Shown: positions 44,639 through 57,933 of the stretch, one piece after another
Numbering within the stretch: the stretch's first letter is position 1
Layout of the letters: the number at the start of each line of letters is the position of its first letter
Assembly: GCA_964035015.1 (NCBI GenBank)
Contig: OZ036000.1
Coordinates: forward strand, 8,090,759-8,154,758
DNA: 64,000 bases
From: Corallium rubrum
Taxonomy: Eukaryota > Cnidaria > Anthozoa > Scleralcyonacea > Coralliidae
Reading direction: 5' to 3'
Program-made: the position numbers and the translations under genes
The notes under the pieces: model-generated
Database searches by the model: none
Seen by the model: only the letters and a program-made list of their open reading frames with translations
Told to the model about the DNA's origin: nothing

Positions 44639-44755
44639 TGTTTCGTGTTCTATTAGACTTGACTCTGCATATAAGTATGCTTTAATAAATATCAAATACC
44701 CTATTTATATGATCTACGATTATGTTAACATACATGTAAATTACTTATACCGGAA
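44639..44755 (-). repeat. 5' LTR, truncated
   Basis: Matches the 3' LTR from TTCCGGTATAAG inward, but the first 13 bp (TGTTACGAGAGAC) are replaced by CTCCA-type repeat. Confidence 0.85.
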
Positions 44756-45974
<1,219 letters not shown>

Positions 45975-46003
45975 CTCCGCCAGGCGGTTATGTTTTTACC
46001 CCG
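45975..46003 (+). mobile_element. left end of a CCTCCGCC element
   Basis: CCTCCGCCAGGCGGTTATGT leads into (CTGT)n. The right end, with CCCGCTGGCGG, lies near 49917-49928. A related copy starts at about 59590. Confidence 0.5.
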
Positions 46004-46233
<230 letters not shown>

Positions 46234-46239
46234 GAAAAC

Positions 46240-46870
46240 AGATGAAATTTTTTTTGAATTTAATCCTGAAATACCTAATTATAAATTTGAATTTGTCCCA
46301 ACACCCCTAGCCTCGGGTGGAGTTGGAATGTACATAGATAAAAACTTAAAATATACAATCATTGAAAAAAATTCTAATAAAGCTTTTCAGGCTCTTTGGA
46401 TTGAAATTCAATTTACAAAGAAACCAAATCTTATTTGTGGAGTAATCTATAAACAACATAATTCCCCAGAGTGTTTCCAAACATATTTTGAAGAAATTTT
46501 GGATAAGCTTAATAGTTCTTTCCCTAATAAACCAATATATATAATGGGTGACTTTAACATAAACTTCCTCAAAACTCAAACCTGTAAGTATGCTCAAAAT
46601 TTCTTACTTACTTTACAAAGCTATGCCCTACTGCCTACGATCGATAAACCAACTCGAGTATATAAGAATTCAGCAACTTTAATTGATAATATCTTTACTA
46701 ATAAAGTCGATGAAAAAATTTCAAGTGGTAATATTATTTCTGATATAAGTGATCATTTCTCACAATTTTGTATTATTCGTTCATCTAAGCAAAAATTTGT
46801 TCATCAACACAAAATTAGGGACTACTCTCATTTCTCTAACACAAAATTTTTAATGAACTATCACAAATAG
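46240..46870 (+). pseudogene. LINE endonuclease domain, 5'-truncated
   Basis: Contains LASGGVGMYIDKNLKYTIIE, LICGVIYKQHNS, YIMGDFNINFLK, the DNIFTN motif and ISDHFSQF, the conserved apurinic-endonuclease blocks. The first catalytic blocks are missing. The open frame continues artificially into the upstream (CTGT)n. Confidence 0.85.
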
Positions 46871-48381
46871 ACTGGGAATCTATTATTGCAAAGAAAAAAG
46901 ACAAAGTCGATAACTTATTTTCCACATTTTATAATAAACTAAATAAACTAACAAATAAGCATGCCCCATTTAAAACTATTTCAAAACGCAAAGCAAAACA
47001 ATTTTCTAAACCCTGGATTACCAAAGGTTTAAGAAAGTCTATCAAAGCAAAAAATTATTTTTTTCAATCGGGTGACACAGATAAATATAAATTGTATAGA
47101 AATAAAATTCAAACTCTTACACGCATAAGTAAAAAACTTTACTTTCATACATACTTTGAAAATAATATCAAGAATATGAAAAAGACTTGGGAAGGTATTA
47201 ATGATTTGATAAATCACAAAAAAAGAAATCAAAAGCACATAACAGCAATTAAGTGCCAAAATAATGATATTACACAGAATACGTCAGAAATTTCTAATAT
47301 ATTAAATAAATATTTCTCAACAGTTGGCCAAAAATTAGCTTCCAGTCTATCTAATTCTACAAAACATTTTAGTGACTATTTATCTGCAGACCATCATGCC
47401 CACTCTTTCTTTTTTAATCCTGTAACCTCACTTGAAGTGGAATATGAAATAACGTCAATGCCAATAAATAAAGCGCACGGACTGTATTCATGTCCTACCC
47501 GCATACTAAAATGTGCAAAGCAATTTATATCAAAACCATTAGGAGAAATATTGAATTTATCTATTTTGGGTGGAGTTTACCCGTCTAAATTAAAACATGC
47601 TAAAGTTATTCCTATTTTTAAAAATGGAGATGAAACTGAATCAGGAAATTATAGACCAATTTCTTTGCTTTCTAATTTTAATAGAATATTTGAAAAATTA
47701 ATTTACAAACGAATTAAGTCATTCTTTGAGGAATACTTTGTCTTGTTTAAATCTCAATTTGGTTTCCGTGAGAAACATTCTACACAACATGCTATTTTAG
47801 ATATAGTAAATAATATACAAGATAATATGGACAAAAAGATGTTTTCATGTGGTATTTTCATTGATCTAAAAAAAGCCTTTGATACTGTTGATCACACTAT
47901 ACTATTGCGCAAATTAAATCATTACGGTATTAGAGGATCTATCAATAACTGGTTCAATTCATATTTAACAGGACGAACACAAACAACTCAAATTGGAATG
48001 GAAATTTCAAATAAAGAAGAAAATACCTATGGTGTGCCACAAGGCTCTGTTTTAGGACCGCTACTTTTCTTAATTTATATCAACGATATCCACAAGTGTT
48101 CTGATGTGTTCTGTTTATTTGCTGATGATACTAACTTATTATACGCTGACAAAGAGTTAAAATCACTTGAGACCGTTGTCAATAGAGAATTGCTCAGCGT
48201 TTGTGAATGGTTATCTGCAAATAAATTAACATTGAGTGCTAAAAAGTCAAATTTTGTTATCTTCCACTCTTTTAAAAAGAAACTTAATTATCAAGTCAAT
48301 ATTAAAATGCTTGATAGTAGTTCAAATGAGCTAATTTCTGTTGAACATAAAGAGTATGTAAAATACTTAGATCTTAATTGA
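46852..48381 (+). pseudogene. LINE reverse transcriptase
   Basis: Frame restarts at NELSQIDWESI after a shift near 46850. RT blocks: KHAKVIPIFKNGDETESGNY, RPISLLSNFNRIFEKLIYKR, GFREKHSTQHAIL, FIDLKKAFDTVDH, GVPQGSVLGPLLFLIYIND and FADDTNLLYAD (catalytic F-A-D-D). Ends by frameshift at KYLDLN near 48375. Confidence 0.9.
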
Positions 48382-49044
48382 TGAGAACCTCACTTGGAAA
48401 TGCCACATAGATAACATTGCCTCAAAAATAAGCAAAGCAATTGGCGTTATTTCAAGAATGAGACACTTTGTTCCTTCTTCTACTCTTCATAATATCTATC
48501 AATCTCTCATTTTGCCCTATTTAACATATGGAATAGTCATTTGGGGACAAGCTACCCAAGCAAATCAAAACAAAACAAGATACTCCTTCTTCAAAAGCGT
48601 GCTTTACGTTTAATATATTTCAAAAGAAAGAGTGAGCATGCTATCCCTCTTTTTGTCTGCTCAAAAATTATGCCACTAAATATGCTTTATTATAGTGCAG
48701 TTTCCAATTTAATGTATGATATCTCAAACAACACTACTCCGAGCACTATTTCTGATCTTTTTATTTATTCAAAGGAAGTACACGCACATAACACTAGACA
48801 TGCTGCATCTTATAACTTCTATATAAATTATTCACGTATGAATCAGAAAAAGTTATCTTTTGCAAAACTTGGAGCAAAAATATGGAATAGTATTTGCCCC
48901 GAGATACGTAAACTTGGGAAAAAGACCTTTAATAAAATAATAAAAAAGTCACTCCTAACAGTTCTGGAGGTTGAGGATGATTATGTTAATACACCTACGA
49001 CAATTCAATTAATGACCAAACAATTGACATCTATAAAAATATAA
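48374..49044 (+). pseudogene. LINE RT thumb and C-terminus
   Basis: LIDENLTWKCHIDNIASKIS, then ILPYLTYGIVIWGQA, then after another shift near 48560 LLLQKRALRLIYFKRKSEHA and FAKLGAKIWNSICPEIR to a stop. This is the usual C-terminal region of CR1/L2-type polyproteins. Confidence 0.85.
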
Positions 49045-49341
49045 TCACACATGTTTATGTATATAGTTATGTAATTAATATGTAATTATTTCAGTGCAAA
49101 ACTTGCTTCATACCTTCTATGAAATATGTCTTGCAATATTTAGGGATATTGATATATAAGTATTCCAGTGCATGGTATTCTTTAAAAACTTGCATATTGT
49201 GTGCTAGATTATGATTTATATTCATCTTTGGACTATATTTTACAAATTCGAAAATTATTATTTACACTATCCGCCTCGATTAGCATTTGCTATTTGCGGA
49301 TTAAGTGTATATTTATTGTGTTATAGTTAAAATAATTAATA

Positions 49342-49344
<3 letters not shown>

Positions 49345-49374
<30 letters not shown>

Positions 49375-49379
49375 CTGTC

Positions 49380-49476
<97 letters not shown>

Positions 49477-49521
49477 TTGTTTGTTTGTTTGTTTGTTTGT
49501 TTGTTTGTTTGTTTGTTTGTT

Positions 49522-49588
<67 letters not shown>

Positions 49589-49611
49589 TGGTTTGTTTGT
49601 TTGTTTATCGC
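49345..49611. repeat. (GATT)n, (CTGT)n, (GTTT)n microsatellites
   Basis: The LINE tail (TGAT)n passes directly into (CTGT)n, then GTTT units and CTGT again. Confidence 0.95.
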
Positions 49612-49960
49612 CAGGATATCTAAAAAACTATGACACAGAGCGGTTGCAGAACGGTTGGCCATAGACCAACGACCAATCCATTAAATTTTGGTTGGATTTA
49701 GTCAAAATTTGGATGAGAAATTAATAAAAATCTGACCGCAAGATTCTCCGTGTAGAAGAAATGCTTGATTGCGCTTATCCTAATTTTATGCAAAAATACT
49801 TGCATAATTTTGGTAGGAGTGCAATCAAGCATTTTATTCATACATGTATGTGTTGATCTCGTGAGCTAGCCTGGTCAGTGGGATGGCTCGTTCTCTGTTT
49901 AAACATCTCTAATAACCCGCTGGCGGAATAGATAATAGATGGGATAATAGATGGGATAAT
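49612..49960. mobile_element. right part of the CCTCCGCC element
   Basis: Contains AAATTAATAAAAATCTGACC, GCAATCAAGCATTTTATTCA and an end with AACCCGCTGGCGG. The same blocks occur in inverse order at 59590-59930. Confidence 0.6.
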
Positions 49961-50384
49961 AGATAGGGAATAGATGTCGCATATACCAATGTAGTGATAT
50001 ATACCACTTGACGCGCATAGCGCTGGCAACATATATCACTTTATTTTTTTTCGGACCGTATTTTACCAAATCCTGCTTTCTGATTGGCTAACGAGCGGTC
50101 CGTATGAGCCCGTACGGACCGCTCAAAATATTTTTTTTTTAAATGTGTTTTATAGGCCGTAAAATATTCTTAAAACGTTTGAAAATAAACTTAAACGAAA
50201 TCAAAAATTTTGAAATCGAGTTTTTCATCCGTGAAAGAGACCTAAAATCTAATTTTCTTTTTCGAAAGAAACAGCACAAACTTCCCTTTTTTATTCACTC
50301 TAAACACTGATGAAGACCAAAAGAACCAAGCGAAGATAATTAAAAAAAATAAATATGTTATTTACCGTTTTGGTCGGTCCGTAT
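49961..50384. other. no gene recognised
   Basis: Contains GGACCG...CGGTCC-type inverted pieces (50053-50125) resembling the next foldback. No exon seen. Confidence 0.45.
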
Positions 50385-50495
50385 AGAGAAATATTTCCCT
50401 TGGTCTCAAAAACGACCCTCGGCCTGCGGCCTCGGGCAGTTTTTGAGACCTCGGGAAATATTTCTCTATACGGACCTCCCAGCCGGTAAATAACA
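50385..50495. repeat. foldback element
   Basis: GTCCGTATAGAGAAATATTT is mirrored by AAATATTTCTCTATACGGAC. The centre CTCGGCCTGCGGCCTCGGG is itself palindromic. Confidence 0.82.
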
Positions 50496-50787
50496 TATAT
50501 ATATTTATAACAAGGAAATATTTAAAGTGCCTATATGAAGCGAAAATTATTATTGTCTTAAATGAAAGAACTCTCAAAACGACCAAGTATTATCTTTTGC
50601 AGATCTTCGTTTCCGTGTTTTTTAAAATGTAAAATAAAAGTAAAAGTATACGTTCCAGGCCATGCTTGGAACCTGACGATAACATGGCTCTTGACCACTG
50701 ATCTCAAATAATGAGTATATTATTTGAGATCAGTGCTCTTGACTAGGATGTTTTTTTTCAGAATAGGGACTCGGTCGAGATAGCGGA

Positions 50788-50965
50788 CTTAAGCCCGTTC
50801 TCCACTAGGCGAATTTGTTCGCGCGAAGCGAATTCTCCGGCAATATGATTGGCAAGTAAGAAAATTGGCGCGAAAACTAGCAGCACCAACCAATTACATT
50901 GCATGAACGGGTTTTTTCGATTCGATTCGCGCGAACAAATTCGCCTAGTGGAGAACGGGCTTTAG
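50788..50965. mobile_element. MITE with AAGCCCGTTCTCCACTAGG ends
   Basis: TTAAGCCCGTTCTCCACTAG is mirrored by CTAGTGGAGAACGGGCTTTA, with arms through CGAATTTGTTCGCGCGAA. Confidence 0.88.
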
Positions 50966-51984
50966 GCATTTATCTCGTCCGTGGCATTTCTCTTTTTCCG
51001 CACCCGGGTTATGCAATTGCTCCCCCAAATTCTCTCCCTTTGATACGGAAACTCTCACAAATCTTAATACGAATCGCTCAACAAACTCATATCATTGGAG
51101 CTCGCCTTATCGCCACCGATGCTAAATTCTACTAGACATCAGCGTCGATCTACGTACTCCAATCTGAAGGGAACACAAGTCAGAGCATCCCCAATTTTGG
51201 ACTGCTTACTACAACAGAAACATAATTCACCTCTTCAGAAGAGATTTACTTTAGAAATTAAAAATAAATTAAAATTAAAATTAAAAATAAATTATAACAC
51301 TAACCCCCCACCCCAAAACTTAAAACCACTTCATAAAATCAAACCCTAACACCTTGAACCTCAAACTATTAACCATTTTCCACCACTATTCACTGACACA
51401 ATACACCAAGGATGGTAAGTCACAGCCAGGATCCCAATACCTGAACCTTATGATTTACTTTTACTTTTATTTTACATTTTACAAAACAATTCCAATAGAG
51501 CAGCTCTAGCAGAACGTATTTCCTCTATTCATCCCGCAATGAAACTCAGTCAGTTTTTTTTATTATTTCAAACACCAGTAAGCGTTAGCTTTGGGAACAA
51601 CTTTTGCGTGTATTGATGAAGTCGGATAGCGTCACTTTGTCACAGCATCTACTCTGACCGCGTAACGCACATGTGTTATGACCTGGACACGAGTTAAATG
51701 TGCCGGGGGGTTGTGCTAATACAAGCTAATTAGTATTGGCGGACATCTCGCTATGGTTCTTCGCCGCCAATATTGAACTTCCCGTATTCAGGTGTTTATT
51801 TTTTTTCAACATTTTTGGAACATTGAAGTTCTGCATGATGAGCGCTGAATAAGCGGCATGTTCAATGTCCGATTTAACTTTAATGACGAAAACATGTAGA
51901 TGTTCAATGTTCGATATAACTTCAATGTCGAAAATATGTTGAATGATGAGAAACATGAATATTGGCGGTAATATGTCGCATATA
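50966..51984. other. no gene recognised
   Basis: No exon seen. Near 51835-51960 the motif TTCAATGTTCGATATAACTT recurs loosely. Confidence 0.45.
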
Positions 51985-52255
51985 TTCCGTGCCTCGTTGT
52001 TGAGATATTTCAAATTTTTTGATATGCAAATTAAACACTTGAAGGTTCGGTATCTTTGCTATTATCAAACAAAATCAATTAAAAATCTGTATGTCTAATG
52101 CTGTATACGAAATAGACGTACAGGATCGGCTTCAAAGTGATTTCGTTTGATAATAGCAACGATATATAACTTTCTCTGAAACTCAATATACACGTGTGAT
52201 ACCAAAGTGTTTAATTTGAATATCAAGTAAACCAAAATATCTCAACAACGAGGCA
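51985..52255. mobile_element. foldback element
   Basis: GTGCCTCGTTGTTGAGATAT is mirrored by ATATCTCAACAACGAGGCAC. Inner arms carry TGCTATTATCAAAC and GTTTGATAATAGCA. Confidence 0.82.
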
Positions 52256-52317
52256 CCGAAACGAAGATCTGACAATAATAATTTTCGCTTCATAGGCACT
52301 TTAAGATGAATGTGCAT

Positions 52318-52426
52318 GCCATAGGAATGACACAACTATTCTGACCCGAACCGTGCGAAGTATATAGCGAAACAAAACCAGCAGAGATCTAGATTAATAA
52401 TAAGAGAGCCGGAGTTCGCTAGTATA
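52318..52426 (+). promoter_or_regulatory. putative promoter / 5' leader shared by the paralogues
   Basis: The blocks AATGACACAACTATTCTGAC, CCGTGCGAAGT and GAGAGCCGGAGTTC also occur upstream of the second gene at 61437-61533. Conservation outside coding sequence fits a promoter and leader, but is also expected from a recent duplication. Confidence 0.4.
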
Positions 52427-52496
52427 ATGAGTGTGAAAAGCTGTAAAGTATGTTTCATTCTTCTCTTACTCAACATAATCCTCACAATGGCTTCAG
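52427..52496 (+). CDS. receptor-like gene 1, exon 1: signal peptide
   Basis: ATG, then SVKSCKVCFILLLLNIILT and MAS, donor gtaagc, phase 1. Nearly the same exon starts the paralogue at 61534. Confidence 0.9.
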
Positions 52497-55400
52497 GTAA
52501 GCTATATTGGCTACGGTGAATACGTTGAAGTCCCACACAGACGACCAAGTTTTCCTTGACAAGTTCCTTGGTAGCTTTCCTTGCTCTGTACGATGTCGAT
52601 GAACACGTTTTTCCCAACAATTTTCTTGACAAGTTATAATTGCTAGTGTGTACGGTTGGACAAGTTTTCCTTGACGGCAATGATCGCGTAATAAGCTTCG
52701 GAGATGATCTTGTCGAGTTTTCCTTGACGACTATACACACGAACAAATTTCCTTGTTGAAAAGCTGGCATAACCAGCTTTTGAACAAGGCTCCTTGTGAA
52801 GGAATCGTACACACGAACAAATAAAACTTGTCAAGGAAAAACTTGTCAAGGAAAAACTTGTCAAGAAAACTTGGTCGTCTGTGCGGCGCTTTGTTTCAAA
52901 ATGCCTTCCGTGCAAATATATAAACATTTAATTCTTTGAAAGTTTTCATGGCGATAATGTAATATAAATAAGTTTTGTGGAAACACCACAAAAGAACACA
53001 GAGTCGACACTCTTAGCCAGCGACAAGCAATACTGCACGCGAAGAACAAGGGAGTCTATTGAGATTGCAAAACATCGCACTATTTTCTCAGGAAGGACAG
53101 CCAAACAGCACGTGGTGTGCCCTATTCGGAGAACATTCTTGATTTTGTTTTCTAATTAATAAAATTAACATGATACGCCATTGTATTCTTACGTGATTTA
53201 ATTGATCAGTTGCGAAGTTTATAAATGACGTGAGCCAACAACTTGTTGTCATTGCTCTGATGAAGTCAACAGGCCGAAAGCTTAGCAAAGGAATATTTTG
53301 TTTCCACAAAACTTATTTATATTATATAGGTTAAGGTTAGGTTAAAGGACTGGGGGGCTAATCATCCTTACTTGCAGCCAGGGGCTGAATTGCGAAGGAC
53401 GCAGATCAACGTGGCCATGTCGAGGCATATCAAAGGCGCTCCAGGCAGCCGCCATACGACACAGTTCAGACCACGGATCACAGCTAAGATGTTAGGTGTT
53501 GATTTTATGGAAGGAGGAAAACCGGAGAACCCGGCGAAAAACCCTCGAAGCACAGGAGAGATCAACTACAACTCTACTCACATGAGTCCAAACCCGCCAA
53601 CGGGGTCATTCCCAAGCGGTCACCCATCCAAGTACTAACCCCGTCTAAAGCTGGATTTCCATTCAGTGCATTTTATCGCGCGATCGACTTTTTGCGATCG
53701 CTTTCTTTTGAATTGTGGGTTGTCAAGCGGAACGCATTTCATTAGCTTTGGTTGAATACACACATTTCAAAAGAAAGCGATCGAGAAAAGTCGATCGCGC
53801 GACAAAATGCACTGAATGGAAATCCAGCTTTAAGGTGGATTTCCATTCAGTGCATTTTATCGCGCGATCGACTTTTTACGATCGCTTTCTTTTGAATTGT
53901 GGGTTGTCAAGCGGAACGCATTTCATTAGCTTTGGTTGAATACACACATTTCAAAAGAAAGCGATCGAGAAAAGTCGATCGCGCGACAAAATGCACTGAA
54001 TGGAAATCCAGCTTTACCGGGCTTAACTTTTTGGTGAGAGGCAGCCGAGCGCGCTAACAGCACACGCCACCCGTGCTCCCCTGTCTGTAGCAGGGCGTCA
54101 GTTATTGTACAACGCAAGTTCTTTTCCCGCAAGATTTTACAAACTGTACCGAAACGTTGCAACGATTCAATGTTTTTACCCTTTGCAGTGTACTCGGACG
54201 TGATAAACTTGTAGTAGCCTTTTATCTGAGTACGAGTTTCAAGGAAAATCTCGTACTGAAATAAGCGGCTACTACGAATTTATCACGTCAGTACGATGGC
54301 GAAACAAGATGGCGCGTACAATGACGAATCTCGTAGTTGTACTCGGCTACACGCGTAAAAACGCACAACTTGTTCACGGTTGTCAACAGGCGTGAACAAG
54401 TTGTGCTGCTCGCCGTGAACAATGTTGTACTCGCCGTGAACAAGTTGTCAGCAAGTTGTTCACTTATGGTTCGAACAACTTGTTCACGGATAAATCAACA
54501 GTCATGAACAAGTTGTTCCAACAGCACATTTTTTATAGCCAACAACGTTGTTCGCACATGATACAACATGTTGTAACAGCATGACGAAATAACAACGATG
54601 AACAACAATGTTACAACAATGGTGAACATGCGTGGTTGATGTATCAACACATTCTTCGGTTGTTATAACATGCGTGAACAACGGTTGTTGTTTCATCAAA
54701 CAGTAACAACTTGTTGAAACAATGATGAACAATGTTGTTCATTTATCAATGTTGTTCACATATGTCAACAAGTTGTTACAGCATTGTTCAGGCAACAATG
54801 CTGTAACAACGTGCGAGATTTTTACGCGTGTATTAGGCTTCCTTGCCATTTTTTTAATATTATTATTTATTTGTATATACTATTTATTTGAATTTTGTGA
54901 CAAATAAAATTGTTAATTAAAGGCACAGCGTCACGTATTCAATTACCTGAAACTCGTTTTTATCATTTTTTTAAGAAAACAACAAAATTCAAGACCATGA
55001 AGTCACGAACAGGTAAAGTGTTTGTAAGGTCTCGACCATTTATTATTATTATTATTATTGTTGTTGTTCTACTTCTTCTTCTTCTTCTCGTTCTCTCTTC
55101 TTCTATTTTCTCTTTCTTTTTTTCTTTTTCTTTTCCTCTTTCTTTTCTCCTCTCCTCTTCTTTTCCTTCTCCCTCTTTCTCTTTTTCCCTTTTGTTTTTA
55201 CTCTTCGTTTTTCTCTTCCTTTTTTTTTCTCTTCCTTTTTTTTTCTCTTCCTTTTTTTTTCTCTTCCTCCTTTTCCTCTTTCTCTGCTTCGTCTTCTTCT
55301 TTTTCATATTTGTCTTTTTTGTTTTCGCAATTATTATATTTTAGAACGTGTATCCCGGCAGAAGCTCAGCTTTCGCTCAACTCAAGCTATTGTGTCCCTT

Positions 55401-57838
55401 TATACAATTTCACCAAACCGTTTTGTGAAGATAATGGAATTAAACTCGACGATTATATATATCGTCATTATTCTGACGTAAGGTCTCAAAGTTATAGAAA
55501 TGATCGTGCAAATTTAGCACTGGTGCAGTACAATGTTCTAAAAAGTGAATTTCCGTATATAATAACTAGTGAATGCAAGAATGCAGTAATTCTACTTTAT
55601 TGTCATCATTACTTCCCAAGCTGTGATGCCACGAAAAGTGTGTACGAAAAGAGGAAAATCTGCAGAGAAAGTTGCTTCGAACTTCTTAAAATATGCGCGG
55701 AGGTTTATCAAATGGCTAAAAAGTATTTTGGGGTAGAATTGGCAACTCCTGGGGCTGAAGCTCTTTTAAAGTGTGAAATTCAGCCTCACAGGAATGCTGG
55801 TGATTCCCCTGAGTGTTGGTATTATACTGGAGATACTGATTTGAAACGAAAAGGTATCGATTATGGAATGATAAAAATTAATAATTTTGAATTGGATAAA
55901 TAGGTCAGTTTAGTTATTGCTGATCACCATCATTATCATCATCGTCATGATCATCACCATCATCATTATCATCATTACTATCATTATTATTATAATTATC
56001 ATCACCATCATTATCATCCTTATCACCATCATCGTTATCGTCGTCATTACCATTGCTATCATCATTATCATCATCATTATCATCATTATCAACACTGTGA
56101 TATCATCATTATAATTATTATTATTTTCAGTTGTTCCCACAGATTGCCTTTACTTGAACGGCAGTAGTTATCATGGCAACATATCTGTCACTATTTCTGG
56201 TACTCCTTGTCAATCATGGACTTCACAATGTCCTCATCGTCACACGATGAACACAACATACCCAGAACTAAACAACGCAAAGAACTACTGTAGAAATCCC
56301 CAAAATTCTGGGAAACGGCCTTGGTGTTTTACTACAGACGGAAACAAAAGATGGGAATACTGTGATATTCCTAAATGCATATCAGGTATGACATAAAAGG
56401 CTAGAAAGGAAAGTCTATGATACTTTCTAAAAATGCGTCGCTCTCTTTATCTTCGTATCTCTTCATCACCCCCCACTCCTCTCACTCTTTCAGTTTTTCC
56501 ACTTGCTCTCTCATCTTTTCACTTTCTCTTTCCTTTCTGTTCTGTTCTCTTTTTTTGTCTTTGTCTTCTGCCTTTTTATATATTCGAACTTTTCTTCTTC
56601 TTTTCTTCGTTCTTTCCTGTTTCATTTTCCCTTGCTCTTTTTGCTCTTTTCTTTCTTCCTCCCTTATTTCACACCCCTTCCATTTACTTTTTTTTTTTTC
56701 TTATGTTGCTTTTTTTCATCTCCATTTTCTTTTTCCCCCGCTTCTTTCTTTGCTTTTTGATCTCTTAACATTTTTGGGTAATTTCTTCAACCGATTCGAA
56801 AATTTCTTTCGAATTATATTTACTTGTTGCTGTCTATTTCTCTGTATAGTTGATGGTAATTATGGCAACTGGTCTTTAAGCAGCCAATGTAATGTCACAT
56901 GTGGCCAAGGTTTTGAAATATGGAGACGTACTTGTAACAATCCTTCACCAAGATATGGTGGTATGAATTGCTCTCATTTAGGAACGTCAACGGAGTATAG
57001 ACAATGCACAAGAAAACCTTGCCCAGGTAAATGAGCAAAGCGTATATTTTTAACATCTATATATTTTTTATATTATTTTTTATTCCCTAAGTACTTCCCT
57101 ACTTTTGAATATATACTTTAGTTAGTCTAAGGTTTTCAGCTTACGACAGCTTGTACAGCAACAACGTTTCTGTTTTCCACAGTTAATGGTGGTTATGGTA
57201 ACTGGACATTGAGCAGTCCATGCAGTGTTTCTTGTGGTCAGGGATTTGAAATTTGGCAACGTTTTTGTGATAATCCTCAACCAAAAAATGGTGGCATGAA
57301 TTGTAGTGTTTTGGGAAACTCAACTAGTGTTAGGCAATGTACGAGAAAACCTTGTCCAAGTAAGTTTACCAAAAGCTTGTGGAAAATAATTAAGTTTATT
57401 TACGTTTGACTTTCTTTTTCTTTTCTTAATACTGTTTCTCTTGTGTGTCTTTGTAAGTTGACGGTAACTATAGCAATTGGACCAGAACATCTCCTTGTAG
57501 TGTCTCGTGTGACAAAGGCTCTGAAATATGGACCAGGAAATGTAACAACCCTGCACCCAAATATGGAGGAATGAACTGCACAAAACAAGGCCCAGATGAA
57601 GTCTCTCGCGAATGCAACATTGCGCCGTGTTCAGGTAAGTTCAGGTTTTCCTGAAATTCATCCATTCACTCATTTGTTGGTTTCGTTTATTTATTTATTC
57701 ATTCATTCATTCATTCATTCATTCATTCATTCATTCATTCATTCATTCATTCACTCATCCATTCATTCATTCATTCATTCATTCATTCATTCATTCATTC
57801 ATTCATTCATTCATTCATTCATTCGTTGGTTCGTTTTC

Positions 57839-57933
<95 letters not shown>

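Larger units (their letters stand above)
40838..44755 (-). mobile_element. defective Ty3/Gypsy-type LTR retrotransposon
   Basis: The element has 130-bp-class LTRs (40838-40967 as 3' LTR; 44639-44755 as 5' LTR, cut short at its outer end), a primer-binding site TGGTGTCAGGTG next to the 5' LTR and a purine tract AAAGAAAGGGAGA before the 3' LTR. The gag-protease-RT-RNase H order identifies Ty3/Gypsy. Frameshifts and loss of the integrase core make it non-autonomous. It sits between pentanucleotide arrays; no target duplication is visible. Confidence 0.92.
46233..49345 (+). mobile_element. 5'-truncated CR1/L2/Rex-like LINE
   Basis: A non-LTR retrotransposon with endonuclease and reverse transcriptase, a very AT-rich body and a (TGAT)n tail. 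It lies inside a (CTGT)n array, continuing at both sides. It starts within the endonuclease domain. At least three frameshifts break the polyprotein. The clade is inferred from the GDFN/SDH endonuclease motifs and the RT order; no tree was possible. Confidence 0.88.

Noticed and set aside
53257..53282. Hammerhead ribozyme core (CTGATGA ... GAAA)
   Set aside because: The core words and a weak stem II are present, but no valid cleavage triplet follows from the possible stem I (it would be GTG), and stem III has no partner.
54910..55344. Serine- and phenylalanine-rich open frames before the CRD exon
   Set aside because: These are the polypyrimidine intron tract read through; the true exon begins at the acceptor at 55344. 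The same holds for 56417-56849 and 62363-62557.
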